Positions 41,704-50,519 of a stretch of 64,000 nucleotides of DNA are shown here, in pieces. The translations under genes were made by a program, and so were the position numbers. The number at the start of each line of letters is the position of its first letter. The first letter of the stretch is position 1. Origin of the DNA: Mycobacterium seoulense (GTDB taxonomy: Bacteria; Actinomycetota; Actinomycetes; Mycobacteriales; Mycobacteriaceae); contig NZ_AP022582.1 in the NCBI RefSeq assembly GCF_010731595.1, forward strand, positions 372,001 to 436,000, given 5' to 3'. The notes under the pieces were generated by a model that saw only the letters and a program-made list of their open reading frames with translations, did no database searches and was not told where the DNA came from.

Positions 41704-42534
41704 TCAGGCGCTCTCGAAATTGACGTCCTTGGTCACCGATTTCCATTCTTCGATCGACGACGACAGCCCGGCGATCTTGTCCCGCATCGCCTTCAGCACG
41801 TCGCGGCCCAGCAGCAGCCGAAGCGGTGGCTCGTCGAGCGTGGTCACCATCAGCACCGCCTCGGCAACCTTCTTCGGATCACCGGGAAGATGCTCGGCGA
41901 ACTGCTTGATCAGGTCCTTGCGCGCCGCCACGTCGACGTACTCGGCGATCGGCGTGCCCGATTCCTTCATCGACCGCGTCGCCCAGTCGGTGCGGAAGGC
42001 GCCCGGCTCGATGGCGGTCACCTTGATGCCGAACGGTCGCACCTCGGTGGCGAGCGCCTCGGTGATCGCCTCCAGCGCGAATTTCGTCGACGAGTAATAC
42101 GCGTTGGGCGGGTTGGCGACCAGACCGGTCATCGACGACATGTTGATGATGTGCCCGGAGCCGCGGGCCCGCATGGCCGGCAGCACCGCCTTGATCATGT
42201 TGACCGACCCGAAGTAGTTGACCTCGAACAGCTTCCGGACCTCCGCATCCTCGCCCTCCTCCACGGCGGACAGGTAGCCGTGACCGGCGTTGTTGACCAG
42301 GACGTCGATGCCGCCGAACGCCGCATCGGCCGCCGACACCGCCGCCGCGATCTGGTCGGCGTCGGTCACGTCGAGCGCGACGGGCACGGCCCGGTCGCCG
42401 AACTCGTCGGCGAAGTCGCGCACCGCGTCGGCCCGGCGGGCGGTCACCACGACACCGTGGCCCGCTTCCAATGCGGCGCGCGCGATTTCGCGGCCGAAGC
42501 CGGTGGAGCATCCGGTGATCAGCCAGCGCGCCAT
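41704..42534 (-). CDS. Short-chain dehydrogenase/reductase (classical SDR)
   Basis: A 276-residue classical SDR. The cofactor motif TGCSTGFG is at residues 7-14, NNAG at 81-84, and the catalytic Ser-Tyr-Lys set includes Y147 and K151 (YYSSTK). TARR after the second strand points to NADP(H). It lies one base after the DUF1214 gene stop on the same strand, so the two are cotranscribed and probably coupled. The substrate is unknown. Confidence 0.92.
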   Translation of the reverse strand: MARWLITGCSTGFGREIARAALEAGHGVVVTARRADAVRDFADEFGDRAVPVALDVTDADQIAAAVSAADAAFGGIDVLVNNAGHGYLSAVEEGEDAEVRKLFEVNYFGSVNMIKAVLPAMRARGSGHIINMSSMTGLVANPPNAYYSSTKFALEAITEALATEVRPFGIKVTAIEPGAFRTDWATRSMKESGTPIAEYVDVAARKDLIKQFAEHLPGDPKKVAEAVLMVTTLDEPPLRLLLGRDVLKAMRDKIAGLSSSIEEWKSVTKDVNFESA

Positions 42535-42535
42535 C

Positions 42536-43780
42536 TCAGGCCGGCCCTTCCGGAAGGCGCCGCAGATACGCGGTGCGCCGGTCGGCGAGCTGGGCGGCCC
42601 GGGCCTGCGGGGTCACCCGCGGCAGGTGCGGCACCTCGGCATCCAGCCGGTCCAGCTTGACGACCCGACCCCGCGCCCCGAGGTCTTCGCGGGGACCCGC
42701 CTCGCCGAATTCCGCCATCCGCAGCGTCAGGATGCCCTCGCGCAGCCCGTCGGAGTCGATCCAGTTGGCCACGCCGGGGTCGGTCGGCGCGATCACGTAG
42801 GTATAGCCGCCGTCCTCGTTGGCCACCGATTGCGCCTTGTTGAGGCTGCCGGTGCGGTCGAGGATGTCCAGCGTGGTGCCCCAAATGTTGCTCAGCGGCA
42901 CCGTGAAGTATTCGGCGCCACCGTCGTTGAGGTCCACCACGAACGCCTCGTCGGGGGCGAGATCGAAGCGCCCCATCACGTAGACCTGGTTGCGCATCGC
43001 GCCGGCCTTGTCGGCCGACCAGGCCAGGTCGAAATGGTTGGCCGGCATCTTGTACACGCCGTGGCTGAGCTTGCCGGTGAAGTTGGCGAAGTACTCCATC
43101 ATCGCCGCCGTGGCCTCGGCCTGCTGGTCGAGGGTGCGCGCCGGTGTTGCCGGCGGCCCGCCGAGCCGTTGCACCTCAAGGTGATTGGGGTCGTCGCGGC
43201 CCCAGTCCAGCAGCACGTCGCGGATGTAGAACTCGTGCGCAGCCGGGGAGGTCTGCACGTGGTTGGGCCGCCCCCCGGCGGGGTCGGCGTCCACGGTGAT
43301 GGTGAAGCCGCCGTCGGAGCCGACCTGCATGGTGCGGCCGTTGAGCACGTCCACGGTGCCCATGTGGGCATCCCACAAGGTGAAGTAGTTTTCCGTCATC
43401 CGGTGCTCACCCACCCGGCCGTGGATCTCGTAGCGCTCGTCGCCGGAGATCGGGATCACCCGGTACACGCTGTCGGGATTGTCGATGCCCCAACGTGATC
43501 CGGGGATGCGCCGGCCGTCGACGGGATGCGCCAGCCGGGTGATGCAGCTGACCTTGGGCCGCAGCTTGTCCTGGTTGGACGACCACACCGCCGCCGAGAA
43601 CATCACCTCGGCGAACGCGTCGTCGAACCGCTCCCGCATCGCCTCGGACGCCTTGGCCCGGCCCAGCCAGGTCTCGGCCACCGTCCGATAGGCGGCCTTG
43701 ACGGTCGGGTGCTCGATCAGCTCGAGGGCGGCCAGTTCCTGTTCGTGCTGGGATTTCGTCGCGACCGGGTCGTCAGGCAT
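42536..43780 (-). CDS. DUF1214-type protein of unknown function
   Basis: A 414-residue protein. WGIDNPDSVYRVIPISGDERYEI and the C-terminal GVANWIDSDGLREGILTLRM resemble DUF1214 proteins, which are common in mycobacterial and other actinobacterial catabolic clusters. No membrane helix or signal peptide is seen. ATG at 43780 was chosen over one 14 codons upstream because GGAGGAG lies 6 bases before it. It is followed at once by an SDR gene and preceded by a SnoaL-type gene on the same strand. Confidence 0.8.
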   Translation of the reverse strand: MPDDPVATKSQHEQELAALELIEHPTVKAAYRTVAETWLGRAKASEAMRERFDDAFAEVMFSAAVWSSNQDKLRPKVSCITRLAHPVDGRRIPGSRWGIDNPDSVYRVIPISGDERYEIHGRVGEHRMTENYFTLWDAHMGTVDVLNGRTMQVGSDGGFTITVDADPAGGRPNHVQTSPAAHEFYIRDVLLDWGRDDPNHLEVQRLGGPPATPARTLDQQAEATAAMMEYFANFTGKLSHGVYKMPANHFDLAWSADKAGAMRNQVYVMGRFDLAPDEAFVVDLNDGGAEYFTVPLSNIWGTTLDILDRTGSLNKAQSVANEDGGYTYVIAPTDPGVANWIDSDGLREGILTLRMAEFGEAGPREDLGARGRVVKLDRLDAEVPHLPRVTPQARAAQLADRRTAYLRRLPEGPA

Positions 43781-43872
43781 CCGTTGCTCCTCCGATACAT
43801 CGTCAAAACGCTTGGCGTACAACGCAATCGCTCACCGACCTGCTCGGGTGCCACGCCATGGGCCGCGCACCC

Positions 43873-44316
43873 TCAGAACTTCAAATGCTGGCTGACGTCG
43901 CCGACCTGGTCGACGAACATGGTGCGGCTGTCGAACCGCCAGACGCCGTCCACCCGATGAAACGTGTCCTTGTAGTGACCGGTCACGATCACCTGCAGCG
44001 GGAGGTCGGGGGTGGCCTGCGTGACGCAGTAGTAGGACGTGCTGCGGGCGGTCCCTGCGGCCTCGTCGATGTGCAGCTGCACGTTGGTGGTGTTGTGCTT
44101 GGTCTTCGGGGTCCCGTCGGAGTAGATGCGCGTGGCCATCTCATACATCTCGCGTACCCGGGCGGCCCCGGCGAACACCGTCTCCGGCGGTCCGTCCTCC
44201 ACTCCGCAGATGCGGCCGTGTTCGAAGAGCCGGGCCACGCCGTCCAGGTCGCCGCCATCGAGAAGCTCGGCGTAGGTGTAGATCAGATTGGTGATTTCTC
44301 GCGCGCTGTCATCCAT
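43873..44316 (-). CDS. SnoaL-like (NTF2-fold) protein
   Basis: A 147-residue protein of the SnoaL/steroid delta-isomerase-like fold: ITNLIYTYAELLDGGDLDGVARLFEHG is the typical first helix-turn, and GVWRFDSRTMFVDQVGDVSQHL the end. Such proteins are isomerases, dehydratases or ligand carriers in polyketide, steroid and aromatic catabolism. ATG at 44316 begins the domain; the frame is open further upstream but only antisense to the divergent SDR gene. It is the promoter-proximal gene of the left arm. Confidence 0.85.
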   Translation of the reverse strand: MDDSAREITNLIYTYAELLDGGDLDGVARLFEHGRICGVEDGPPETVFAGAARVREMYEMATRIYSDGTPKTKHNTTNVQLHIDEAAGTARSTSYYCVTQATPDLPLQVIVTGHYKDTFHRVDGVWRFDSRTMFVDQVGDVSQHLKF

Positions 44317-44393
44317 GTGGAACCACCCGTGAAAACCTCCGCTTCCGCGAACAATGGTGGCAGAGCCGGTCCAATTTACATAGAACCGGCCAT

Positions 44394-44399
44394 TACTCT
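44394..44399 (+). promoter_or_regulatory. -10 hexamer TACTCT of the right-arm SDR gene
   Basis: TACTCT ends 8 bases before the GTG at 44408 and overlaps a TTG at 44399, which is therefore unlikely to be the start. The divergent intergenic region (44317-44407) must also contain the SnoaL-arm promoter, for which no convincing hexamers were found. Confidence 0.35.
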
Positions 44400-44407
44400 T
44401 GATCGCC

Positions 44408-45298
44408 GTGACCCTACCTTGGACCCCGGACCGGCTCGGCAACCTGACCGGCAAACGAATCGTCGTCACCGGAGCGACCAACGGCGTCGGGCTGGGCACC
44501 GCCCGCGCCCTGGCCAAAGCCGGCGCGCACGTGATCCTGGCGGTGCGCAACACCGAGCTGGGGGAGCAACGCGCGGCCGAGATGGGCGGTTCGACCACGG
44601 TGGCCAGGGTCGACCTCGCCGACCAGTCGTCGGTGCGCGCCTTCGCGGCGTCGATCGACGACGACGTCGACATCCTCATCAACAACGCCGGCGCACTGAC
44701 CGAGCGCCGGACCGAGACGGTCGACGGATTCGAGAAGACGCTGGGAACCAACCTGCTGGGACCGTTCGCGCTGACCAACCTGCTGCTGCCCAAGGTGCGT
44801 AGCCAGATCATCAACGTCGGCTCCGACGCGCACCGGTCGGCGACGCTGCGCCTGGACGACCTGCACCTGCGCCGGCACAAGTGGACGCGGCTGGGCGCGT
44901 ACGCGCAGTCGAAGCTCGCGGTGATGCTGTGGGGCCTGGAGCTGGACCGCAGGCTGCGCGAGGCCGGATCGCCGGTCGTCACCCAGCTCACCCATCCGGG
45001 CTGGGTGGCCTCGAACCTGTCGCAGCTCGGCGACTCGCCGCTGATGTCGCTGGCCCATAAGGCGGTCAAGTTGGTCGCCGACCGGCTGGCCAACGACATC
45101 GACGAGGGCGCGGCGCCCACGCTGTACTGCATCAGCGAACCGTTGCCGCCGGGCAGCTACGTCGGGGTCAGCGGTAGGTTCGGCCTGCGCGGCGGCCCGG
45201 TGCTGATCGGCCGCTCGCCGGTCGCCTGCGATTACGGCGCGGCCGCGCGACTGGTGGCCTTCGCCGAACAAGAGACCGGCACGAAGCTGGAGGTGTAG
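44408..45298 (+). CDS. SDR-family oxidoreductase, retinol dehydrogenase-like
   Basis: A 296-residue SDR similar to the retinol dehydrogenase/protochlorophyllide reductase group. TGATNGVG (about residues 21-28), INNAGALTER and YAQSKLAVMLW carry the cofactor loop and the catalytic Tyr/Lys; ILAVRNTE suggests NADP(H). The C-terminal half includes THPGWVASNLSQL. GTG at 44408 is chosen from the -10 position. The next SDR gene starts 2 bases after its stop, so both belong to one operon. Confidence 0.88.
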   Translation: MTLPWTPDRLGNLTGKRIVVTGATNGVGLGTARALAKAGAHVILAVRNTELGEQRAAEMGGSTTVARVDLADQSSVRAFAASIDDDVDILINNAGALTERRTETVDGFEKTLGTNLLGPFALTNLLLPKVRSQIINVGSDAHRSATLRLDDLHLRRHKWTRLGAYAQSKLAVMLWGLELDRRLREAGSPVVTQLTHPGWVASNLSQLGDSPLMSLAHKAVKLVADRLANDIDEGAAPTLYCISEPLPPGSYVGVSGRFGLRGGPVLIGRSPVACDYGAAARLVAFAEQETGTKLEV

Positions 45299-45300
45299 CC

Positions 45301-46122
45301 ATGGGTGAACTCGACAACAAGGTCGCCGTCATCACCGGTGCGGCGCGCGGCCAGGGCCGCAGCCACGCGGTGGCCTTCGCCGAACAGGGCGCCGACATCA
45401 TCGCGGTGGACATCTGCACCGATATCGACGCGATTCCCTACCCGCTGGGCACCAAATCGGATCTCGACGAGACCGCGCGGCTGGTCGAAGCCGCGGGCCG
45501 CAGGGTGGCGCCCGTCGTCGCCGACGTCCGCGACCTACCGCAACTGGAGGCCGCGGTGCAAAGCGGGATCGACGCACTTGGCGAGGTGGACATCGTCGTC
45601 GCCAACGCCGGGGTGGTGGCGATCGGTGACCCCGAAGCCCATTCGGAACCGGTGTTCAACACGATCGTCGACACCAACCTCAAGGGGGTGTGGCACACGT
45701 TGTTGGCGACGGTGCCCTCGATCATCCGCAAGGGCCAGGGCGGGTCGGTCGTGCTGGTCAGCTCGTCGCAGGGGCTGACCGGCCGGGGCGGCGACGGCAG
45801 TGCGGCGATGTTCGCCTACGCCGCGTCCAAGCACGGGGTGGTGGGGTTGATGCGGTCGGCGGCCAATGCCTACGCGCCGCACAAGATTCGGGTCAACTCC
45901 GTGCATCCGAGCGGCGTCATGACACCGATGATCCTCAACGACTTCGTCGTCAACCGGATGCTGGAGAACCCGAACCCTGCCGTGTCACAGATGCTGCTGC
46001 CCGACGTGCCGCTGGTCGAGGCGCAAGACGTGACCGAAGCGGTGCTGTGGCTGGTCGGTCCCCGCGCCCGCTACGTGACGGGCGTGTCGATACCCGTCGA
46101 CGCCGGGCACATCGTGATGTAG
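45301..46122 (+). CDS. Mycofactocin-coupled SDR-family oxidoreductase
   Basis: A 273-residue SDR with the features of the mycofactocin-coupled group: VAVITGAARGQGRSHAVAFAEQGADIIAVDIC at the N-terminus (cofactor loop GAARGQG at 13-19), catalytic Y173 and K177 (YAASK), and an insertion after the second strand (DIDAIPYPLGTKSDLDETARL) that buries the NAD so that it does not exchange. Such enzymes pass electrons to the peptide-derived redox carrier mycofactocin. No mycofactocin synthesis gene is in the window. GGAGG lies inside the previous gene's end. Substrate unknown, probably an alcohol. Confidence 0.9.
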   Translation: MGELDNKVAVITGAARGQGRSHAVAFAEQGADIIAVDICTDIDAIPYPLGTKSDLDETARLVEAAGRRVAPVVADVRDLPQLEAAVQSGIDALGEVDIVVANAGVVAIGDPEAHSEPVFNTIVDTNLKGVWHTLLATVPSIIRKGQGGSVVLVSSSQGLTGRGGDGSAAMFAYAASKHGVVGLMRSAANAYAPHKIRVNSVHPSGVMTPMILNDFVVNRMLENPNPAVSQMLLPDVPLVEAQDVTEAVLWLVGPRARYVTGVSIPVDAGHIVM

Positions 46123-46140
46123 CCCGTGATGGAGCCGGGA

Positions 46141-46335
46141 CTAGCCCCGGGCGACCTTGCCGGCCTTGATGCAGGACGTGCAGGCGTTGACGCGTTGCTT
46201 GTTGCCACCCGGGCGGGTGACGACGTGCACGGTCTGGACGTTGGGATCCCACCGGCGGCTGGTGCGGCGGTGGGAGTGCGACACCGACTTGCCGAAGCCG
46301 GGGCCCTTCCCGCAGATGTCGCACACAGCGGCCAT
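46141..46335 (-). CDS. rpmB: 50S ribosomal protein L28 (zinc-binding type)
   Basis: A 64-residue L28. Two CxxC pairs, C5/C8 (CDIC) and C52/C55 (CTSC), form the zinc ribbon of the C+ type, as opposed to cysteine-free L28 paralogs made under zinc limitation in mycobacteria. [21 protein letters not shown] is typical. GAGGAG lies ahead of ATG at 46335. It is divergent from the DAK2-domain gene with about 270 bases between that hold no gene I can recognise. Confidence 0.95.
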   Translation of the reverse strand: MAAVCDICGKGPGFGKSVSHSHRRTSRRWDPNVQTVHVVTRPGGNKQRVNACTSCIKAGKVARG

Positions 46336-46605
46336 GGTTCAAGCTCCTCAAATCTCGGGGGTCCGGCTCGGCGGTCTGACACGTGGCCGGGACAGCCCGG
46401 GTCGGCCCGGGCCCAACCAGGATACCGACTGTCGTGGCAACCACCAAAACGCTCAGGCGCCGCTGTCGTCGCACCTGGCTAGGCTCAATGGGCCGGGTCG
46501 CCGGCTGGCGGGTGGTGGTCACGGGCAGCCGCCGCCCGGGTCGCCGAGCTACGCTGGCGCCCACCGGGGGCTGGGTACTGGGAGGCACCGAGGAGGTGGG
46601 TAACA

Positions 46606-48297
46606 CTGGGACCGTCGGAGCGTCCGCTGGACGCGGTCACCTTGCGGGACTGGGCGCACACCGCCGTCAGTGACCTCATCACCCACATCGACGAGATCAA
46701 CCGGCTCAACGTCTTCCCGGTTGCCGATTCCGATACCGGCGCCAACATGCTGTTCACCATGCGCTCGGCGCTGGCCGAGGCCAACGTCGGCGTCAATTCC
46801 GAGGGCGGGTCGGCGTGCGTTGCCAAGGCCGCCGCGGCGCTGTCGGCCGGCGCCCTGAACGGCGCGCGCGGCAATTCCGGCGTGATCCTGTCCCAGATCC
46901 TGCGCGGCATCGCCGACGTCACCGCCGCCGCGGCGGCCGAGTCCGGCGGTGAGCTGCCCCACATCGACGCCGCCACCCTCGGGGCGTCGTTGCGGCGGGG
47001 CGTGGACCTGGTCATCACGTCGATGGGCGGGCGCGAGATCCGCGGGACGATCGTCTCGGTGCTGCGGGCCGCGGCCGACGCCGTCGGTGAGTGCGCCCAG
47101 GCCGGGGAAGGGCTCGCCTCGGCGATCGTCGCCGCGGGCGAAGCCGCGGTGGTGGCCCTGGAGAAGACGCCCGAGCAGCTCGACGTGCTCGGCGACGCCG
47201 GTGCCGTGGACGCCGGCGGGCGGGGCCTGCTGGTCCTGCTGGACGCCCTGCGCACCACGGTCACCGGCCAGGCACCCGCCCGCACGGTGTACGAGCTGTC
47301 GCCGCGGGCGCTGCAACCGCAAAGCGCCGCCGAACGGCCCGCGCCGCAGTTCGAGGTGATGTACCGGCTGGATGGCTGCGATCCGGCCGCGGCGGACGCG
47401 CTGCGCGACCGGCTCGGGGAGCTGGGCGATTCCGTGGGGATCGCGGCCGCGCGGTCGTCGGCGCAGCGCACCTACTCGGTACACGTGCACACCGATGACG
47501 CCGGCGCCGCGGTCGAGGCGGGGCTGGCGGCCGGGCGGCCGAGCCGCATCGTGATTTCGGTGTTGAGCTCAGGCGCCACCGGGCTGCCGGCCGGCGGCTG
47601 GACCCGGGAACGCGCGGTGCTGGCCGTGGTCGACGGCGACGGCGCCGCCGAGCTGTTCGGCGGGGAAGGCGCCTGCGTGCTGCGGCGCGATTCGGCCCCC
47701 GGCGACCCGGTCACCAACATCAGCGCCCATCAGCTGATGCGGGCGGTCCTCGACACCGGTGCCGCGCAGGTCATGGTGCTGCCCAACGGCTACGTGCCGG
47801 CAGAGGAGCTGGTGGCCGGGTGCACCGCGGCCATCGGCTGGGGCATCGACGTCGTCCCGATTCCGACGGGATCGATGGTGCAGGGGCTGGCCGCGCTGGC
47901 CGTGCACGAAAACGGCCGGCAGGCGGTGGACGACGGCTACACCATGGCCCGGGCCGCCGGCGCGGCCAGGCACGGGTCGGTGCGCATCGCGACCGAGAGC
48001 GCGTTGACCTGGGCGGGCCGCTGCCAGCCGGGCGACGGGCTGGGTATCGCGGGGGACGAGGTGCTGATCGTGGCTCCCGACGCGATCGCGGCGGCGACCG
48101 GTCTGCTCGATCTGTTGCTGGCCTCCGGTGGCGACCTGGTGACGGTGCTGGTGGGCGCGGGCGCCGAAACGGACGAGGCGGCCGCGGCCTTGGGCGACAC
48201 GCTGGCAGAACACATGCACGATCACCACCCCGGAACGGAGCTGGTCACGTACCGCACCGGCCATCGCGGTGACGCGCTGTTGATCGGGGTCGAATAG
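46606..48297 (+). CDS. DAK2/DegV-like two-domain protein (YloV/FakA-like)
   Basis: About 563 residues. The N-terminal DhaL/DAK2 domain has INRLNVFPVADSDTGANM with Mg-binding Asp residues and GARGNSGVILSQILRG; the C-terminal part resembles the DegV/YloV C-domain (VMVLPNGYVPAEELV). FakA-type proteins phosphorylate fatty acids with a DegV partner. The family's conserved LDAVTLRDWAHTA begins upstream of the first standard start (TTG 46642); AGGAGG at 46591-46596 lies 9 bases before an in-frame CTG at 46606, taken here as the start. In M. tuberculosis the homolog is split into Rv2975c/Rv2974c as I recall; here it is intact. Confidence 0.85.
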   Translation: MGPSERPLDAVTLRDWAHTAVSDLITHIDEINRLNVFPVADSDTGANMLFTMRSALAEANVGVNSEGGSACVAKAAAALSAGALNGARGNSGVILSQILRGIADVTAAAAAESGGELPHIDAATLGASLRRGVDLVITSMGGREIRGTIVSVLRAAADAVGECAQAGEGLASAIVAAGEAAVVALEKTPEQLDVLGDAGAVDAGGRGLLVLLDALRTTVTGQAPARTVYELSPRALQPQSAAERPAPQFEVMYRLDGCDPAAADALRDRLGELGDSVGIAAARSSAQRTYSVHVHTDDAGAAVEAGLAAGRPSRIVISVLSSGATGLPAGGWTRERAVLAVVDGDGAAELFGGEGACVLRRDSAPGDPVTNISAHQLMRAVLDTGAAQVMVLPNGYVPAEELVAGCTAAIGWGIDVVPIPTGSMVQGLAALAVHENGRQAVDDGYTMARAAGAARHGSVRIATESALTWAGRCQPGDGLGIAGDEVLIVAPDAIAAATGLLDLLLASGGDLVTVLVGAGAETDEAAAALGDTLAEHMHDHHPGTELVTYRTGHRGDALLIGVE

Positions 48298-48299
48298 CG

Positions 48300-50519
48300 G
48301 TGGCGTCCCTGCGCGACCGGCTGGACTTCGTGGTGGGCGCCAAGGCCGCCGATCAGCTCGACGAGGAGTTGGGCATCCGTACCGTCGACGATCTGCTGCG
48401 TCACTATCCGCGCAGCTACACCGAGGGCGCGACCCGCTGGGACTCCGACGACCAGCGTCCGCCGGCCGGCGAGCACATCACGATCGTCGACACCATCACC
48501 GAAACCAAGACCTGGCCGATGAAGAAGACCCCGAAGAAGGTGTGCCACCGCATCACCCTCGGCGCCGGGCGCAACAAGGTGACCGCGACCTTCTTCAACG
48601 CGAACTACCTGAAGAACGGCCTGACCGAGGGCACCAAGGTGATGCTTTCCGGCGAGGTCGGGTTTTTCAAGAACGTCATGCAGCTGACGCATCCGGCCTT
48701 TCTCATCCTCGACTCCCCGGATGGCAAGAATCGCGGCACGAGCTCACTGAAGAACATCGCCATCGCCTCGCAGGCCACCACCGGCGAGCTGCAGATGTCG
48801 GCGTTCGAGCGGGCCTTCTTTCCGATCTATCCGGCGACGACGAAGCTGCAAAGCTGGGACATCTTCCGGTGCGTGCGCCAGGTGCTCGACGTCCTGGACC
48901 CGGTGGATGATCCGTTACCCGCCGACCTGCGCGGCCGCTACGGCCTGGTCTCCGAGGATCGGGCGTTGCGCGACATCCATCTCGCCGAGGACGAGTCGGC
49001 GCGGATGCGGGCCCGGGAACGCCTGACCTTCGATGAAGCCATCGGGTTGCAGTGGGCGCTGGTGGCCCGGCGGCACAGCGAGCTGTCGGAATCGGGGCCG
49101 CCGGCGCCGCCACGCCCCGACGGCCTTGCCGCGGAACTGTTGGGGCGGTTGCCGTTCGAGCTGACCGCGGGACAACGCGAAGTGCTCGACGTGTTCGCGC
49201 AGGAGCTGGCGGCCACCCGGCCGATGAACCGCCTGCTGCAGGGCGAGGTCGGGTCGGGCAAGACCATCGTCGCGGTGCTGGCGATGCTCCAGCTGGTGGA
49301 CGCCGGTTACCAGTGTGCGCTGCTGGCCCCCACGGAAGTGCTTGCCGCCCAACACATGCGGTCGATCAACGATGTGCTAGGCCCGTTGGCGATGGCGGGC
49401 CAGCTCGGCGGGGCGGATAACGCCACCCGGGTCGCGCTGCTCACCGGGTCGATGACGGCGACGCAGAAGAAGCAGGTCCGTGACGAGGTGGCAACCGGTC
49501 AGGCCGGGATCGTCGTCGGCACCCATGCGCTGTTGCAGGGCGCGGTGGAATTCCACAACCTCGGCATGGTGGTCGTCGACGAGCAACACCGGTTCGGCGT
49601 CGAACAGCGAGACCAGTTGCGGGCCAAGGCCCGTCCCGGTGTCACACCGCACCTGTTGGTGATGACGGCGACGCCCATTCCGCGCACGGTCGCGCTGACC
49701 GTCTACGGCGACCTGGAAACCTCTACGCTGCGCGAACTTCCGCGCGGGCGCCAGCCGATCACCAGCAACGTCATTTTCGTCAAGGAGAAGCCGGCGTGGC
49801 TCGAGCGTGCCTGGCGGCGCATCGTCGAAGAGGTTGCGGCCGGCCGCCAGGCCTACGTGGTGGCACCCCGGATCGACGAGACCGACGATCCCGAGAAGCA
49901 GGAGCAGAACGTGAGGCCGTCGGAAACCGCCGAGGGTCTGTACGCCCGGCTGCGTTCGGGGGAGCTCGCGAACGTGCGCGTGGGACTGATGCACGGGCGG
50001 TTGTCGGCCGACGAGAAGGACGCTGCGATGGCGGCGTTTCGGGCCGGTGAGGTCGATGTGCTGGTGTGCACCACCGTGATCGAGGTGGGTGTGGATGTCC
50101 CCAATGCCACCTTGATGCTGGTGATGGACGCCGACCGCTTCGGTATCAGCCAACTGCATCAGCTGCGGGGCCGCATCGGCCGCGGGCAGCATCCCAGCCT
50201 GTGCCTGCTGGCGAGCTGGGTGTCACCGGAATCGCCGGCGGGCAAGCGGCTTTCCGCCGTGGCCGCGACCTTGGACGGGTTCGCGCTCGCCGACCTGGAC
50301 CTCAAGGAGCGCCGGGAGGGCGACGTGTTGGGTCGCAACCAGTCCGGTCGCGCCATCAACCTGCGCCTGCTCTCGTTGGCCGATCACCGCGACGTCATCG
50401 AGGCCGCCCGCGACTTCTGCGTCCGCGCCTACGGGGAGGACCCGGCGAGCCCCGAATTGGCCTTGCTCGCAGCGCCTTTCGTCACCACCGACCGGATCGA
50501 ATACCTGGACAAGTCGTGA
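48300..50519 (+). CDS. recG: ATP-dependent DNA helicase RecG
   Basis: A 739-residue SF2 helicase that remodels stalled forks and Holliday junctions. The N-terminal OB/wedge domain precedes helicase motif I GEVGSGKTIVA, the DExH motif DEQHRFGVEQR, VMTATPIPRT and motif VI QLRGRIGRGQHPSLC. GTG at 48300 begins 2 bases after the DAK2 gene stop, so the genes are coupled. The stop overlaps the next gene's GTG (GTGA). Confidence 0.97.
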   Translation: MASLRDRLDFVVGAKAADQLDEELGIRTVDDLLRHYPRSYTEGATRWDSDDQRPPAGEHITIVDTITETKTWPMKKTPKKVCHRITLGAGRNKVTATFFNANYLKNGLTEGTKVMLSGEVGFFKNVMQLTHPAFLILDSPDGKNRGTSSLKNIAIASQATTGELQMSAFERAFFPIYPATTKLQSWDIFRCVRQVLDVLDPVDDPLPADLRGRYGLVSEDRALRDIHLAEDESARMRARERLTFDEAIGLQWALVARRHSELSESGPPAPPRPDGLAAELLGRLPFELTAGQREVLDVFAQELAATRPMNRLLQGEVGSGKTIVAVLAMLQLVDAGYQCALLAPTEVLAAQHMRSINDVLGPLAMAGQLGGADNATRVALLTGSMTATQKKQVRDEVATGQAGIVVGTHALLQGAVEFHNLGMVVVDEQHRFGVEQRDQLRAKARPGVTPHLLVMTATPIPRTVALTVYGDLETSTLRELPRGRQPITSNVIFVKEKPAWLERAWRRIVEEVAAGRQAYVVAPRIDETDDPEKQEQNVRPSETAEGLYARLRSGELANVRVGLMHGRLSADEKDAAMAAFRAGEVDVLVCTTVIEVGVDVPNATLMLVMDADRFGISQLHQLRGRIGRGQHPSLCLLASWVSPESPAGKRLSAVAATLDGFALADLDLKERREGDVLGRNQSGRAINLRLLSLADHRDVIEAARDFCVRAYGEDPASPELALLAAPFVTTDRIEYLDKS

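Noticed and set aside
44317..45132. An N-terminal extension of the SnoaL protein by about 270 codons
   Set aside because: The extra sequence is antisense to the divergent SDR gene; the SnoaL fold begins at the ATG at 44316.
46383..46673. Short plus-strand frame between rpmB and the DAK2 gene
   Set aside because: Gly/Arg-rich translation without homology, overlapping the AGGAGG and start of the DAK2 gene in another frame.
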